From Mortierella sp. BCC40632 (Eukaryota > Mortierellomycota > Mortierellomycetes > Mortierellales > Mortierellaceae), in contig WAEK01000015.1 of assembly GCA_011634665.1 (NCBI GenBank), forward strand, positions 976,501 to 1,040,500: a stretch of DNA of 64,000 nt. The letters run 5' to 3'. Every line of letters begins with the position of its first letter. Position 1 is the first letter of the stretch. The notes beneath the pieces were generated by a model that was not told the DNA's origin, made no database searches, and saw only the letters and a program-made list of their open reading frames with translations. A program made the translations under genes and the position numbers. This document shows, piece after piece, positions 1 to 12,569 of this stretch.

Positions 1-553
1 GATATACTCTGACTTGCTGTAGTGGACTACGGGGAGTTCCATGATGTGAAGAAAAAGAAAAGAAAGAAAAAAAAAAAAAAAAAAAAAAAAAAAGGCTATG
101 CAAGCGAGTTTGATGACAAGCCAAAATGTTTATATGGTCCTGAGGAGCTGCAAATGGCGTTGATGTTCCTGCAAGAGTCCTGTCGAGTAGAGAGATAGAG
201 AGGATAGCGTAGGAAAAGAGGATGAGGATGAGGATGAAGAAAAAGAGAAAGAGAAAGAGACAGTGCCGTATAATGTTGATGTCAGGCACCAGAGAAATTT
301 CATGTGCCCTTGTGAACGAACTCGAGGACGCTCACGCCTCCGCGTCTGCAGGACATTGTGTCCCCTGCTGCCTCTCGTTCTCACTCTCTGGCTGGCTGGC
401 TGGGGTCAAAGCCACACCACCACGCGTTTGCCCGCGTAGTTGAAGGTCTTCCCATCACTCCATCTTCTGTCTTTCACTCTCTCACTCACTCTCACTCCTG
501 GTCATTGTAGATTCAACTTTTTTTTTTCTTCACTTCTTTCTCTTCTGTCCAAC
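1..553. other. Gene-free left edge and leader of the first gene
   Basis: No coding frame is supported here. The stretch has an A-rich run near 60-93, a GA-rich patch near 195-260, and a pyrimidine-rich segment from about 465 to 545 that leads into the first start codon. The pyrimidine segment is the probable 5' UTR of the kinase-like gene that follows. Confidence 0.6.
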
Positions 554-1675
554 ATGGCTGCACCACTCGACAAGGCACAGGTCATCGTACAGCATATCCT
601 GAAGCATCTTTCGGTCCCTAGGCGGTCTCTTGTGGGCAAAGAACCTTTTGTGGGCAAGCCTCTCTTTGTCGGGATCTCAGGGCCACAGGGTATTGGTAAG
701 GACATTCTCAGGGAGTTTGAAAATCAGCGCCGAGAGAGAGAGAGAGACAGACAGACACAATGTACTGTTGGGTCCATAAGCTATGTTCGTTAACACAAAG
801 CGAGGAGCGACTCTCCCCTGCCCAATTGGGCATGGAACATTCCAACTCGACTAGGCAAGACAACCATTACGAACAGACTGGTCAAGGCTCTCTCGGATGC
901 ACCCCATCATCTCCGAGTAGTCACCTTCTCAATGGATGATCTCTATCTTCCCTTCAAGGACCAATCCGAGTTAAGCAGACGTTTTCCCAGCAACAAGCTG
1001 ATCGAGTTTCGTGGACTGCCTGGCACACACGACATTCCTCTGGGAGTCCAGACATTCCAAGCGCTCGGCAATGCCAACTCAAAGGGGGCCGCTGGGGCTG
1101 CCATCTTGATCCCTAGTTATGACAAAGCCCTGAACAGCGGGCGTGGGGACCAAGTGCCTCGAGATCAATGGCATCCTATCCAAGGTCCAGTGGATGTAGT
1201 CCTGTTCGAAGGATGGTCGTTGGGATTCAAATCGATTCGAGATCAAGCTCAGCTGGCATTGATCCGTCGCACAGCAACTTTTCCGCCTCTTCACCTGGCC
1301 AAGCATTCACTCGAGTCACTCGAATGGGTCAATGGAGCACTTGAAGCATATGAACGGGAATGGTACCCCTTCCTAGACATCTTTGTTCATCTCTCTGCAC
1401 CAAACCTGTCCACGGTCTTTGAGTGGAGAGCCGAACAGGAGCGCGATCTGTGGCGCAAGAAGGGCGCCGGAATGTCAGAAGAGCAGGTCGGCGAGTTTGT
1501 GGCAAGATTTATGCCTGCGTATGAGCTGTACCTCGAACGGCTAAAGCATGAGAGCCTTTTCCGGGATGGCGCGGATCACACAGCTACTGCGAGAGACGCG
1601 TCGGTTGCAGGAAGGCATCTGCGCCTGGATCTGGATGAGGGCCGAGACCTGCTCTCTACGACGCTAGTGTTGTAA
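554..1675 (+). CDS. P-loop kinase of the D-glycerate 3-kinase / Tda10 family
   Basis: Two exons, 554-695 and 855-1675, give 320 residues. The 159-nt GT-AG intron splits the Walker A loop, and only after splicing does the complete motif GPQGIGKTT appear (residues about 43-51). Further family marks are FSMDDLYLPF just after the loop and DVVLFEGWSLGF in the middle, typical of the uridine-kinase-like ATP-binding proteins that include plant glycerate kinase and yeast Tda10 (YGR205W). The family is soluble; plant members phosphorylate D-glycerate to 3-phosphoglycerate, while the yeast substrate is poorly defined. The start is the first ATG after a pyrimidine-rich leader. Length is close to Tda10 (about 290). 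The family is clear; the substrate is inferred. Confidence 0.9.
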
Positions 1676-2605
1676 CTGTAGAGTGAAATGACTGGGAGTA
1701 GAGAGAGAGAAAGAAAGAGAGAGAGAGAGAGAGAGAGAGGTAAAAAGAGAGAAAGAGAGAGATTTTTTTTTTTTTTTTTGGCTATTTACATACATTTCAG
1801 CCGGAAACAGGCGCTTTTCTGCGCAATAGAACGCGTTTCTGTGGAGTAGGTCTTGGTGAATAGGATTCAGAAGAGGACAGGAGTGGAAGAATTCAGAGGA
1901 CAAAGAAATGAAAAGAAAAAAAAAATGAAAAAGAACCCTAGATTGGTAATCCACAGGGGTTCCCTTCTCCGCTCCACCTGGGTGCCAATCGGGCGAAGGA
2001 TGGGGTAGATAGGAAGAGAAAAGCCGGAGAAAGACAAAGCGGCTGTGGTCAGGCCCAAAAGGTAACTCAATGGGAGGGTGATGAGTGAGACGACTCTGAA
2101 AGGGGGTGAATAGCGTTGCACATGGGTCCTGTCGGGACAGTCGCAATGTTTATCAGTTGCGGATAGGAGAAGAGGGAGAAGAGAGAGAGAGAATGAGAAA
2201 GAGAGCGAAATAGAGAAAGAGAGAGAGAGAGAAGAGAGAGCGAAAGAGAGAGAGAGAGAGTAATATGCGGCCGACGGACCATGGAAAGTTCCAAATGACA
2301 AATGGCTTGAACACAGGATGAGGGGCGAAACCATGGGGTAGAGAGAAAGGAAAAAAAAAAAAAGAAAAAGAAAAAAAAAAGAAAAAAAAAAAAAAAGGAC
2401 CAGAACGAGGAAGATCCAGGATTTGAACCAGATCCTGGTTGTTGGTCCTGAGATGGTTTAACGGGTCTTTTTTAGCGTCGAGCAAGTCTTTTTCTGGATT
2501 TCCAATTGAAGAGAGAGAGAGGGCCAGAGAAAAAAAAGAAAAAAAAAAAAAAAAAAAGAGAGAGAAAGAAGTTCTTTCTCTCTTTTTCTTTCTCAGATCC
2601 ACCTT

Positions 2606-2642
<37 letters not shown>

Positions 2643-2708
2643 TTCTCGCTCGCTCTCTCTCTCGCTCGCTCTCTCTCTCTTTCTCTCTTTTATCCTTCTC
2701 GAGCGTGG
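1676..2708. other. Intergenic low-complexity DNA
   Basis: There is no supported gene. Purine runs (GA-rich, about 1696-1760 and 2165-2260) lie downstream of the kinase-like stop. Long A runs follow near 2350-2396 and 2528-2557, then a TC tract from about 2588 to 2690 that is the likely leader of the glyoxalase II gene. An inverted repeat CCAGGAT/ATCCTGG sits near 2415-2440. Confidence 0.6.
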
Positions 2709-3170
2709 ATGGCATTCGCACGATTCTTCCTTCTTCATTCCCCGACCAATTCTCTGTCTCGTCTTCCATTCCCATCACTTCTCCGTCCGTTTGCCCCAGC
2801 CGCCAAAGTCCCTCTTCCCGTCTCTGAAGCTCCACCAAGACTCAATTGTCCGCGAGCCCGCAGCCGTCGTCCCTTCTCGACCATTAGCCTGTCTTCCTGC
2901 AGACTCACTGCTCGTCCATTCGGCTGCCCCTCTCCACGACTCATTTCCAAGCACTTCTCCACAGCCACACCTACCGCCATGCGTGTGATTCCAGTCCCCG
3001 CTCTTGAAGGTAAATCATGCCTGTGCATCTTGGAATCGTGCGACTCTTTCTTTCTCTCTCTCACTCTTACAAACCCACACACTCTTTCCCTCTCGATCGC
3101 GTCCTTCATTCAATCTGTTTTTTATATACCCTTTCTCTCTTTTTCTCATGGAAACTTTAGGAAGAGGGAG

Positions 3171-3233
<63 letters not shown>

Positions 3234-4610
3234 GAGAGCAGGAGAGAAGGAATCTCGGATGAGACATTGGAGATGCTTTCCCTTGGTTACTCATGCCCAT
3301 GGTGTTTTATTCTATTTCAAATGTCGACTTTGGCGGACATGGTGTATGAATCGCAAAAGAGCCACAGAGAGAAAGAGAGGAAGAGCACCTCAGCCAGATT
3401 TTACGTCTTTCTTCAATGGGCGACACTGTTGGCTGTTCTTCTGGGCCTGATCGCGCTGTATCCATTCGCATGATATTCCCTTCCTGTCGCAATCGAGCCA
3501 TGCTCTTTCTTTTTTTCTTTTCTTTTCTTTTCTTTCTTTTTTTTACCTCTCGACATTGCAGCATATTGTACCATGGTTGAACCTTTCTCTCCACTCTCTT
3601 GGACATTCTGTTGAACGAAGGCCCTGTCTCACAAACCGTGCATGACTAAGGGTGCTCTCGCGCGTTGTATTAACCAAAGGAAAAAAAACCTCCCTCCCCC
3701 TTTTGTGATGTCGAAATGGGTTACAATAGACAACTATTCTTATATTATCCTCGACGAGAAATCGTCAGAGGCTGCAGTCGTTGACCCTGTCGAACCTCAA
3801 AAGTTGATGCATATCCTTCAGCATTTGGGTGCCAAGCTCACGTCGGTCCTGTGTACACACCACCATTGGGATCATGCTGGAGGCAATGTCGATCTGATTG
3901 CCAGGAAACCGGGTCTCGCTGTCTTTGGTGCAGATGCACGTATCCCAGAGATCAACTATGTGGTCAAGGACAAGGAAGAGTTCAAACTCGGATCATTGAC
4001 CATTCAGGCGCTTTGGACACATTGCCATACCAAGGGTAGTGTCAGCTACTATGTCAAGGACGGGACTGAGCGTGCAGTTTTCACAGGCGATACGTTGTTT
4101 CTGAGTATGTCGGACTCTTTTTTTTTTTTTTTTTCATATTTTACCACGATATTGATTTGCTTCGATGTGGTCCGAAATACAATCGGTAGAGTACTAACAG
4201 AGGCCTTCTTTCCTGATTCTCTCTTGATCATTTTTATTTAGGTGGATGTGGGCGATTCTTTGAAGGCACAGCGGCAGATATGTATAACAGTCTCCTTCAT
4301 ATTTTGGCGACATTGCCTGTAGAGACAAAGGTCTATTGTGGGCACGAGTACACAAAGGCCAATCTTCAGTTTGCACTTCATGTGGAGCCATCCAACACGC
4401 ATGTCCAACAAAAGCTTCAGTGGATGGTGAATGACAATATCACCGTGACCGTTCCTGGCACTATTGGTGAAGAGTTACTCTGCAATCCATTCCTCCGCGT
4501 CAAGTAAGACTCCTTTTTTTCCTTTCCTTTCCTTTCCTTTGACAGATCGGGAGACCTGTTGAAGATGTTTTCTTAAGACGAACCCGGGACTGACTGATGA
4601 TTTTTTTTTA

Positions 4611-4655
<45 letters not shown>

Positions 4656-4754
4656 TGCTATAGCGAGCCAACTCTTCAAGAGTTTACTGGAAGGAGTGAT
4701 CCCATTGATGTGATGCATGTACTCCGGGAGATGAAGAACAACTACAAGCCCTAA
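2709..4754 (+). CDS. GLO2: Hydroxyacylglutathione hydrolase (glyoxalase II)
   Basis: Four exons: 2709-3009, 3730-4104, 4242-4503 and 4664-4754. The long form has 342 residues; starting at the internal ATG 2979 gives 252, the usual cytosolic length. The enzyme hydrolyses S-D-lactoylglutathione to D-lactate and glutathione, the second step of methylglyoxal detoxification. The metallo-beta-lactamase metal motif THHHWDH is at residues 53-59 of the short form. FTGDTLF, GCGRFFEGT and YCGHEYT follow in order, and the C-terminal substrate domain ends in a short last exon. The 90 residues before the internal Met are rich in Arg, Ser and Leu and nearly free of acidic residues, as in a mitochondrial presequence. 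Intron 1 is 720 nt and holds an A-run and a GA repeat; intron 3 holds a TC repeat. The family is certain. Confidence 0.96.
3171..3238. repeat. Poly-A plus GA microsatellite in GLO2 intron 1
   Basis: An A run of roughly 30 nt is followed by about 20 nt of perfect GA and then GAAA/GA mixtures. It lies inside the first GLO2 intron and makes that intron unusually long. Confidence 0.85.
4611..4652. repeat. TC microsatellite in GLO2 intron 3
   Basis: About 40 nt of near-perfect TC lies just before the acceptor of GLO2 exon 4, so it doubles as an extended polypyrimidine tract. Confidence 0.85.
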
Positions 4755-5062
4755 AAAATGACTTTTGATGGTGCTGTCCCTCGGCTCTCTTTTGACATTT
4801 CGACGCGCACACAACACACACACACTCTCTCTTTCTCTCTCTCTCCCCAGGGAAAAAAAAAGAAAAGAAAAGGAAAAAGAAAAAGAAAAAAAGAAAAAAA
4901 AGAAAAGAAAAAAAAGAAAGAAAAAAAGGGCCGGGAGGCAGTTCGATCAACATTTTCACACACTTTTCATTCTTCATAGTCTGTCTACATAATCTTGTGT
5001 CTTTGTCGTCGTAGCAAAAAGTAAACTAAAAAAAAAGAAAATAGAGAGTGTGTTTGTGTGTA

Positions 5063-5124
<62 letters not shown>

Positions 5125-5408
5125 AAGAACAGGTCAAAAGATACAAGAGATAAAAGTAACAAAAAAAAAAGAAAGAAAGAAAGATCGAAAGAACCCTTTT
5201 TCTAAGGGGGCAAAAACTAAGGGTACTGGTAGAAGAGTGTAGAAAGATCCACGAATTGACGAACCTGATTGTTATTGCCTCCCTAAGACTTTCCGGAACA
5301 CTGTGACAAGAAGTGTCGTAAACCTCCTCTTCTTCCCAAGTCGCTTGAAATTCCCAAATCCGGCCCATGCGAGACAGTGTACTCGGCCCAGGATGCTCAG
5401 TCCCCTTT

Positions 5409-5455
<47 letters not shown>

Positions 5456-5725
5456 CCTTTTGCTTTTCTAGTCTTCTCTCTCTCTCTCTCCCGCTTGGCG
5501 GTATTCTCGGCAGTTGATTGTTCGTTGCACAGTCCATCGCTCATTGTTTTCTTTTTTTTTTTTATACTTTTTTTTTTCTTTCCTTCTCTCTTTCTCGTCC
5601 GTTTTGCATCTCTCTGGATTGCATTCTCCTGTTCAATCCGACCTTTTCCCCCCTGTGCAGGCCGCATCCTTCACTCAACCACCCATTACCTACCCTTCCG
5701 CCTCAACATCCGACCTTGACGCCCC
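4755..5725. other. Intergenic spacer with long GA repeat
   Basis: No gene is supported. Purine-rich DNA follows the GLO2 stop, including about 28 perfect GA units at 5065-5121. From about 5400 the plus strand becomes TC-rich with a T-run near 5550-5580. This is the probable leader of MGM1, whose start codon is at 5726. Confidence 0.6.
5065..5121. repeat. (GA)n microsatellite, about 28 units
   Basis: This is an uninterrupted GA dinucleotide run, the longest pure GA tract in the window. It lies between GLO2 and MGM1. Confidence 0.95.
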
Positions 5726-8700
5726 ATGATCTCAAGGCTGCTTGCTGAGGCTCCCGCCGCAGGCAAGGCCGCCTCATCGAGAACGCTCCGGAATGGTCCC
5801 GCCGGTGTCAACCTCTCCTCCTCCTCCTGGGCTCAACCTACCCGCCTCCTGTCCATGGCCTCTCGACCCAACGCCACAACCGCCACGATGCCCTTGCCCA
5901 ACCCTTACACAACCCCTTCCATGGCGAGTCGGAATCGAGGTGTCCAACAACGTTTCTACAACAGCAACGGCTTGGTCCGACCTGGTAACCGCTGGCGACA
6001 CTTGACTTCGGTCAGCACAGGGTCTAGGTTGGTGGCCAGAGCCTTCTCCTCCTCTTCTTCTTCCTCGACTTTTACAACCTTGCCTGCTCCCATAATGTCG
6101 AGACCGTTTGCTATCCCACGTCGTCAGACAACGGCTGGCCATCTGTATCGGGCCCGAAGGGGGAACCTGATGGTCGCTCGTCGAGGCATTGCCGCGTCTG
6201 CAGCACCCCGAATTTTGATGCATGCTCTTCGACTGCCCATGGGTGCTCTGACGGCCAGTCTCGCGGGTTTATCCTATGCTCAATACAAAATTACAGGTAC
6301 GATCATGTTGCACTGTTGTTGTTTTGTTGTTGTTGTTGATATTGTTGATGTTGCTGTTTACTGCCGTTGTTGTTGTCTGGTTTGTCCTGCTATCTCCGGT
6401 GGTTACTGGTGTATTGCCGTGTTTTCTTATTTCTGTGCCATGATTGTAACTGAAAGAGGAGGATGGGTTTCTTCTGTGTATATATAAAAAAAACAGTCCA
6501 GTCCCTGTCTCATAAATGGATTGCCTTGATTGCACTCGTCTCCTCCTTAGAACTCTCCAACAAGGGTTCCAACTGGGCTATCGGTGTCGCGGATGATGTC
6601 CGAGGCCTTGTGACTTCTGTTAAATCCACCATGAACGATGTTCATCTTCCCGAATTGTCCCTCCCCGATTTCCTGGTACCTATGTTTCGAAAGTCGACCA
6701 CGGACGAAAGTCATTTGATGGCCGCCTCCGAGGAGGATCCTCAGTTGTCGCGTCGCACGACTGGAACTGGAAACAATGGGAACAAGAGCGGCAGTGACCA
6801 GGACCCAAAGCATGACGGCGATGAAGCAGCAGCAGCGGCAGCAGCAGCCGTGGCGGCAGCAGCGGCCTTGGCAAGATCCAAGGCAGACGAAGAAAAGCCG
6901 CGATCGAATTCGGGTATTCCACCCCACGATGGTGATTTCATGTTGTTGACCAAGAAGTTGATCGAGGTTCGTAATGTCCTCAATTCGATCGATCACAATG
7001 ATACCCTCAAGTTGCCAAGCATTGTTGTCATTGGCAGCCAGAGTTCTGGAAAGAGCTCTGTTCTAGAAGCCATTGTTGGGCACGAGTTTTTGCCAAAGTA
7101 AGTCATCATAGGAAGAATAGCGGACAAAATTGTTTTTTTTTTTTTTTTTTATTATTATTATTATTCTTTTTAAATGCGTGCACTTGTTTTGTCAAGTAGA
7201 GCGGTAACCCATGGGTTCTAACAACATAAGAAAAAAATCTTATCGCCCACTCTCTTCTTTTTATGTAGGGGTGCAAACATGGTGACCCGTCGACCTATTG
7301 AGCTGACCCTAATTCACACACCACACTCCAAGGAAGAATACGGAGAGTTCCCCGACCTAGGCTTGGGTAAAGTACATGATTTCAAACGTGTCCAGCAAAC
7401 ACTCAGGGAACTCAACATGGCCGTCCCTGAATCCGAATGTGTTTCCGACAAACCCATCGCCCTTCGGATCTATTCCCCCAATGTACCGGACTTGACTTTG
7501 ATCGATTTACCCGGTTATATTCAGATCACCTCCAAGAATCAACCTTTGACACTCAAAGAAAAGATTTCAGATCTCTGTGAAAAGTATATTCAACAACCCA
7601 ACATCATCTTGGCCGTGTGTGCAGCAGACGTGGATTTGGCTAATTCAGAGGCATTGAGGAGCAGTCGCAAAGTGGATCCCTTGGGCGTCCGCACGATCGG
7701 TGTGATCACCAAGATGGATCTTGTAGAGCCCGACCGAGGTGTCGCTATCCTAAGGAACCAGGACTATCCTCTGCATCTGGGATACATTGGCGTGGTCTGC
7801 AAGGCTCCTGCCGGTGGTAGCAAGGAGAACATGACACAGGCAGTGATCAAGACAGAGGATGCCTACTTCCGGAGTGCCTACCAGTTCAGTCAGAGAGGTG
7901 TTTCTGTTGGCACGGGTACCTTGCGCCGCAAGTTGATGGAGGTCCTGGAGGAGAATATGGGTTCCAACTTGGGTTCGATTATCAAAGCTGTCCAAAGGGA
8001 ATTGGAAGAGACTCGATATCAATTCAAGGTGGAATACAATGATCAAAAGATGAGCGCCGAATCCTACGTTGCGGAATCAGTCGACAAGCTCAAACACCGA
8101 TTCAAGAGCTTTTCAAACGCGTTTGGAAAGCCTCAGGTCAGGATGGAGATTCGACATTTGCTGGAACAAAGGATGCTCGACATTTGTGCACAACGATACT
8201 GGAATGACCCTCGTATCAATGAGTTGTCTCAATTGGACTCGAGTGCAGAGGAGGATCGACTCTATTGGGAACTTCAATTGGATCTTGCTCAGTCAGCCCT
8301 GACAAAATCTGGTGTGGGTCGACAGACGACTCAGAGAGTGGTGGATATCTTGACCAAGACTATGGAACATATCTCAGAGGCCGAACCATTCAACCATCAC
8401 CCGGATGCTTCTGATACTATCCGGTCAATGACGCATGAGATTCTGAGCAGTCGTATCCAAGCGACAGCCGATCAGGTCGAGAACACGATCAAGCCATACA
8501 AATACGATGTCGAGTGCACGGACGGTGAGTGGACCGAGGGAGTCAAACGTGCCATCTCTCTTCTCCAGACAGAGCTCCACATGTGTGAAGAGTCGCTGAC
8601 CAAGATCAAGACGACAGTTGGAAAGGGTAAATTGCGCCGGGCAATTAATTATGTGATTGAGATCGACCGAGAGGAAGCAAGACGCGCACAAAGACGAGAA

Positions 8701-9315
8701 GCTGTGGCCAAGTTGCGAGAGTCGAACCCCCGTCAGTATTTTGAGCAAATGACTGTCAACAAGGAGGCCCATGGAGAGACGACGTCAACTGGAGAGGAGG
8801 ATCAGGAACGGGAAGTCTCTAGTCATGAGCCTGAGGGCGAGGATTCGACTGAACATTCTGCAGAGGAAGATGATGATCTTGAGGCAGCGATGCGGCCTCA
8901 CTTTAATCCAAGACTGCTGAACAAGGCACGAGAGGCCCTGAACCTACGTGACCGGGCCTTGGTGCTCAAGTACCGATTGGCGGCGCTCAAGTCCAAGGCA
9001 TGCAAGAACTCTAAGAACAGGACTCAATGCCCCGAGGCGTTCTTGGCGGTGGTTGCAGAGAAGCTGGCCTACACAAGTGTGATGTTTATCCAAGTTGAAT
9101 TGATGAACGAGTTTGTGTTCCAATTGCCTCGATTGGTGGACAGTCGATTGGGTGTCAAGATTGGACCCGAGTCGATGGAGAAATTTGCCAAGGAGAACCC
9201 TTCTGTGGGACGACATTTGACGTTGATGGAGAGGCGAATGAAGTTGGAGGAAGTGTGGGAGAAGCTCAATTATTTGGTACGTCGGCAAGAAGAGGCCAAA
9301 GCACGTCGGTGGTAG
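5726..9315 (+). CDS. MGM1: Mitochondrial inner-membrane dynamin-like GTPase (Mgm1/OPA1)
   Basis: Three exons (5726-6296, 6551-7097, 7269-9315) give 1054 residues. The N-terminal 190 residues are rich in Arg, Ser and Ala with almost no acids, as a matrix presequence should be. A moderately hydrophobic stretch near the end of exon 1 could be the membrane anchor. The dynamin GTPase motifs are complete: GSQSSGKSS at 352-360, DLPG at 452-455 and TKMD at 520-523. Family knowledge: Mgm1/OPA1 drives inner-membrane fusion and cristae shaping, with long and short forms made by rhomboid cleavage after the anchor. Exon 2 holds an alanine-rich run encoded by GCA/GCG repeats, and an acidic insert lies before the C-terminal helical part, near residues 880-930. 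A possible AATAAA signal is at 9478-9483. It is slightly longer than the yeast protein (about 900). Identity is certain; cleavage and topology are inferred. Confidence 0.96.
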
Positions 9316-9941
9316 TTTTTTTTTTTTCTTTACCCTTCTTTTCTTTTCTTTTGATCTGGAAGGAGAAGCGATTTAGAAAGGACTTTTTTTTTTTGATCAA
9401 CTTTGCATGCAAAATATGACCTCTTGACTTTTTTTTTATATATAAATATGTATAAAAAAAATGAAGAAAAAAAAACCAATAAAAGCGACTTTAGACATCA
9501 GGTAGAGTTGGGTTGTCCATGCACGAAATAGGATCAGTTAAAAAAAAAATGACGAGTAGGATCAAATCCCAGACTATGAGATCACCAAGAGTATGTCGAT
9601 CTGATACCAATCTAATCTATCGCAGTTTTTTTTTTTGGACTCTCAGTACCCACAGAAAGCCTCGTGCTCTCCAGTGATTGTAGTGATACAGGGTCAATGT
9701 AACGACAAATGTCCTCGTGCCTACGTGTTGTTGACGTCTAGCATGTTGTTTATCATTCCTGGGCTATCATAGGGGTGTTTAATTGGAGACAGGTTTAAAA
9801 TGTTCTCTTCTTTTTTTTTTTTAAAAAAAAAAAAAAGAATGCGGGCTTCAGGAACATACATGATGGGATGTCCTCAGTGTGATATCGGAAATTAACTCTC
9901 CTGTTTCTTTTGGAGGATACTTGGATCAATAGGGGGACTAC

Positions 9942-9944
<3 letters not shown>

Positions 9945-9982
<38 letters not shown>
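9945..9982. repeat. (CT)n microsatellite
   Basis: About 19 perfect CT units lie in the MGM1/NIPA spacer. A complementary GA tract follows at 10221-10256, so the two could pair as a long inverted repeat if transcribed together. Confidence 0.9.
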
Positions 9983-9985
<3 letters not shown>

Positions 9986-10216
9986 GTCTACTACTGACGA
10001 CAAAGAAAGCGTGTGTGTGGTGGATGGGGGATGGTTGGTGGGCCTATTTCCGACCAAATGATTCGCTGTCCGATAATTTTGTGCGAAAGGATTGAGTTGG
10101 AATTTTGAATCCTTTTGAGTGGCGGGAGCTTTCTTTTTTGTCCTTTTCGTACAATGAAAGGTACTCCTTGGCACCCAGCATGCCAAGAAGAACATGGGGG
10201 TTGAGATGACAGAGTG

Positions 10217-10220
<4 letters not shown>

Positions 10221-10256
<36 letters not shown>
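10221..10256. repeat. (GA)n microsatellite
   Basis: About 18 perfect GA units, the complement of the CT tract about 240 nt upstream. Confidence 0.9.
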
Positions 10257-10260
<4 letters not shown>

Positions 10261-10554
10261 AAGATAGGAGGGAAATGGTTAGGGATATAAAAGGAGGAAG
10301 ACAAGTCGTCAGTTCGTAGGGTAGTGAAAAGAAAGAAAGAAGGTAAGGAAAAAGAATCTAAAAAAGAGAGAAAGAGAAAGAGCTGTCAAAGAGAAAAGGC
10401 GAGAGAAGAGAAAGAAGAAGAGAGAGAAAGAGCTGTCAAAGGAGATTGGTCAGCCTTCGACACCTTTAATTTTTGGTGGTGGTGGTGGTTGTGGTGGTGG
10501 TCGTGGTGGTGGTGTCTCGTTCATCACTGTCCCCGCCCATCACAACCCCTCTTC

Positions 10555-10614
<60 letters not shown>

Positions 10615-11300
10615 CCAACCTGCAACACAAGGTCACCCGCCCAAAGCTCCCTTTTTTTTTTTTTTTTTTTTTTTTCAATTCCAACACATCCTCTTTTTCT
10701 CTCTCTTTTCTCTCTTCACCTTCTCTTGAACCACGGACTCTGCAGCTACACTACAAACACACACTGCCACTGCTGCAGACACCCATTCTGTCTGTATTAC
10801 AAAGTTATACCCCTGCCCAAGCTCAACGCCCCTATTCCCTTGCAGCACCAGCTACCGAAACGACCACCTGTTCGCTCATTTTTTTTTTGCTTGCGCGCGT
10901 TCTCTCATTGTCGTGCGTCTTGTCTCTCTTTTCTTTCTCTCTCTCTCTCTCTATCTCTCGCTTTCTCTCTTTTTCCTTTTCTCTCTTTCTTCCTTTCTTT
11001 TGTCTGCATTCCTCTCTCCCTCATTCTCTCTTTTCGCTTTTCTCTCTCTTTTTTCTCTCTCCCACTCTCTCATCCCGACCATCTGTGCTCCTTTCCATTT
11101 CTTCTTTTTAACATCTCCACCACCACACATCTCCATATACCCCTGGTAGGGGAGTAAAGAAAAAAAAAAAAAAAAAAAAAAAGAAAAAAAGAGAAAAAGA
11201 AAAAGAAAAAGAAAAAGACCATCTCCATCTCCATCTCCATCTCTTCATTTCTTTCTTTCTGCCTACCTGCCTATCTCTTTCTCTCTCGCTCCAGTCCATA

Positions 11301-12537
11301 ATGTCATTTGAGCATCTCTCCGAGGTGCTCTGGTCAACCTCTGGAGGCTTCAGCATCTTTGATCTCTTTCGGGCCAACAATAACAACAACAACAACAGCG
11401 ACTACTCTTCCTCCAACCCGTACCTCACCAACCTCTACGGCTCCTCCAGTAATGTTGGTGGAAACAGCAATGGAGGTTTCGATGACCCTTCAACAGGAAC
11501 CCCTCACAACTTTGTTGTCGGCATCTCTATTGCTGTGGCCACCTCCTTTATCCAATCCTTGGGCCTCACCCTTCAACGCAAGTCGCATATTTTGAACGAA
11601 CAGATTCAACCCAAAGAACTTCGCCGACAAGCTTGTCAACGACCCCTGTGGCATTTGGGCTTTCATACGTATATTTTGTCGAATGTCACGGGGACTCTTT
11701 TTTCGATCGGGTACCTGCCCGTCATCATCCTGGCCCCTCTGGGTGCGGTGACCTTGGTCTTTAATGCACTCTTTGCAAGGCTGATCCTCGGTGATGTCTT
11801 TTCGAGGCAGAGCGCAGTAGGTAAAGTATCAGGAAGAAGAAGAAAAAAAAAAAAAAGGAAGAAACACGTTCTTTCTTTCCGAGATCTCCCCCCCACCCCT
11901 TCCTCTCTTCATGCAATTGGAAAAGGCTTTTGTGGCGAAGGAAGAAAAGAAAAGATTGGCGTAATCCTCTGAGGAAGACAGAGGTTTGGGGGTAAAAAAG
12001 TATTTGGACAAACAGAGTCGCATGGGGATAAACATGGATATGGAATCAATCATTCTTCTTGGAAGAAGAAGAAAAAGACGATACGCGCAATTCTCTTTTT
12101 TCTTTTCTTTTCTTTTCTTTTCTTTTCTTTTCTTTTCTTTTCTTTTCTTTTCTTTTCTTTTCTTTTCTTTTGGGTTGAGTTGGGTTCCACTCATCACTCA
12201 TTCAGTGTCCACAAGACAAAAAAGACAAGGACAAAAAAAAAAAGGCACCGCCTCTCTACCAAAAGGATGGTTCTAAATTTAACTGGGTCCACTGAATGCC
12301 CCATCCGACAATGGGCTGAGATGGACCACAACAGTAGTATCAGTGAACCAAGCCAGCAGGAACAGCATAGCTACAACAGGTTTCTACATCGCAATTATCT
12401 ACCAACGGGCTCCAAGTGTCTAGGAAAACAAAAGAGAATAAGAAAAAGAGAGGAAGAGAGAGCAAAAGAAAGGGGCGGGAGTGAGGTACAGAAGAACGCA
12501 TGGGAGCCTTGGTTAGAGATCACACCACCAAGTGGTT

Positions 12538-12569
<32 letters not shown>

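Larger units (their letters stand above)
9316..11300. other. Intergenic region between MGM1 and the NIPA-like gene
   Basis: No gene is supported. It contains A/T runs, a T/A palindrome near 9811-9836, a TC repeat at 9945-9982, a GA repeat at 10221-10256, a GGT-rich patch near 10472-10520, long TC tracts at 10555-10615 and 10920-11090, and an A-rich run at 11159-11216. The last 700 nt are pyrimidine-rich on the plus strand and are the likely leader of the NIPA-like transporter. Open frames here are stop-poor low complexity. Confidence 0.55.

Noticed and set aside
2401..2470. B-box-like GGTTCAAATCC on the minus strand
   Set aside because: It is part of an inverted repeat; the T-stem does not pair and no D-arm is found.
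6297..6487. Open read-through of MGM1 intron 1 giving a hydrophobic tail
   Set aside because: It is translated TTG-rich intron DNA; the GT-AG splice restores the Mgm1 sequence in phase.
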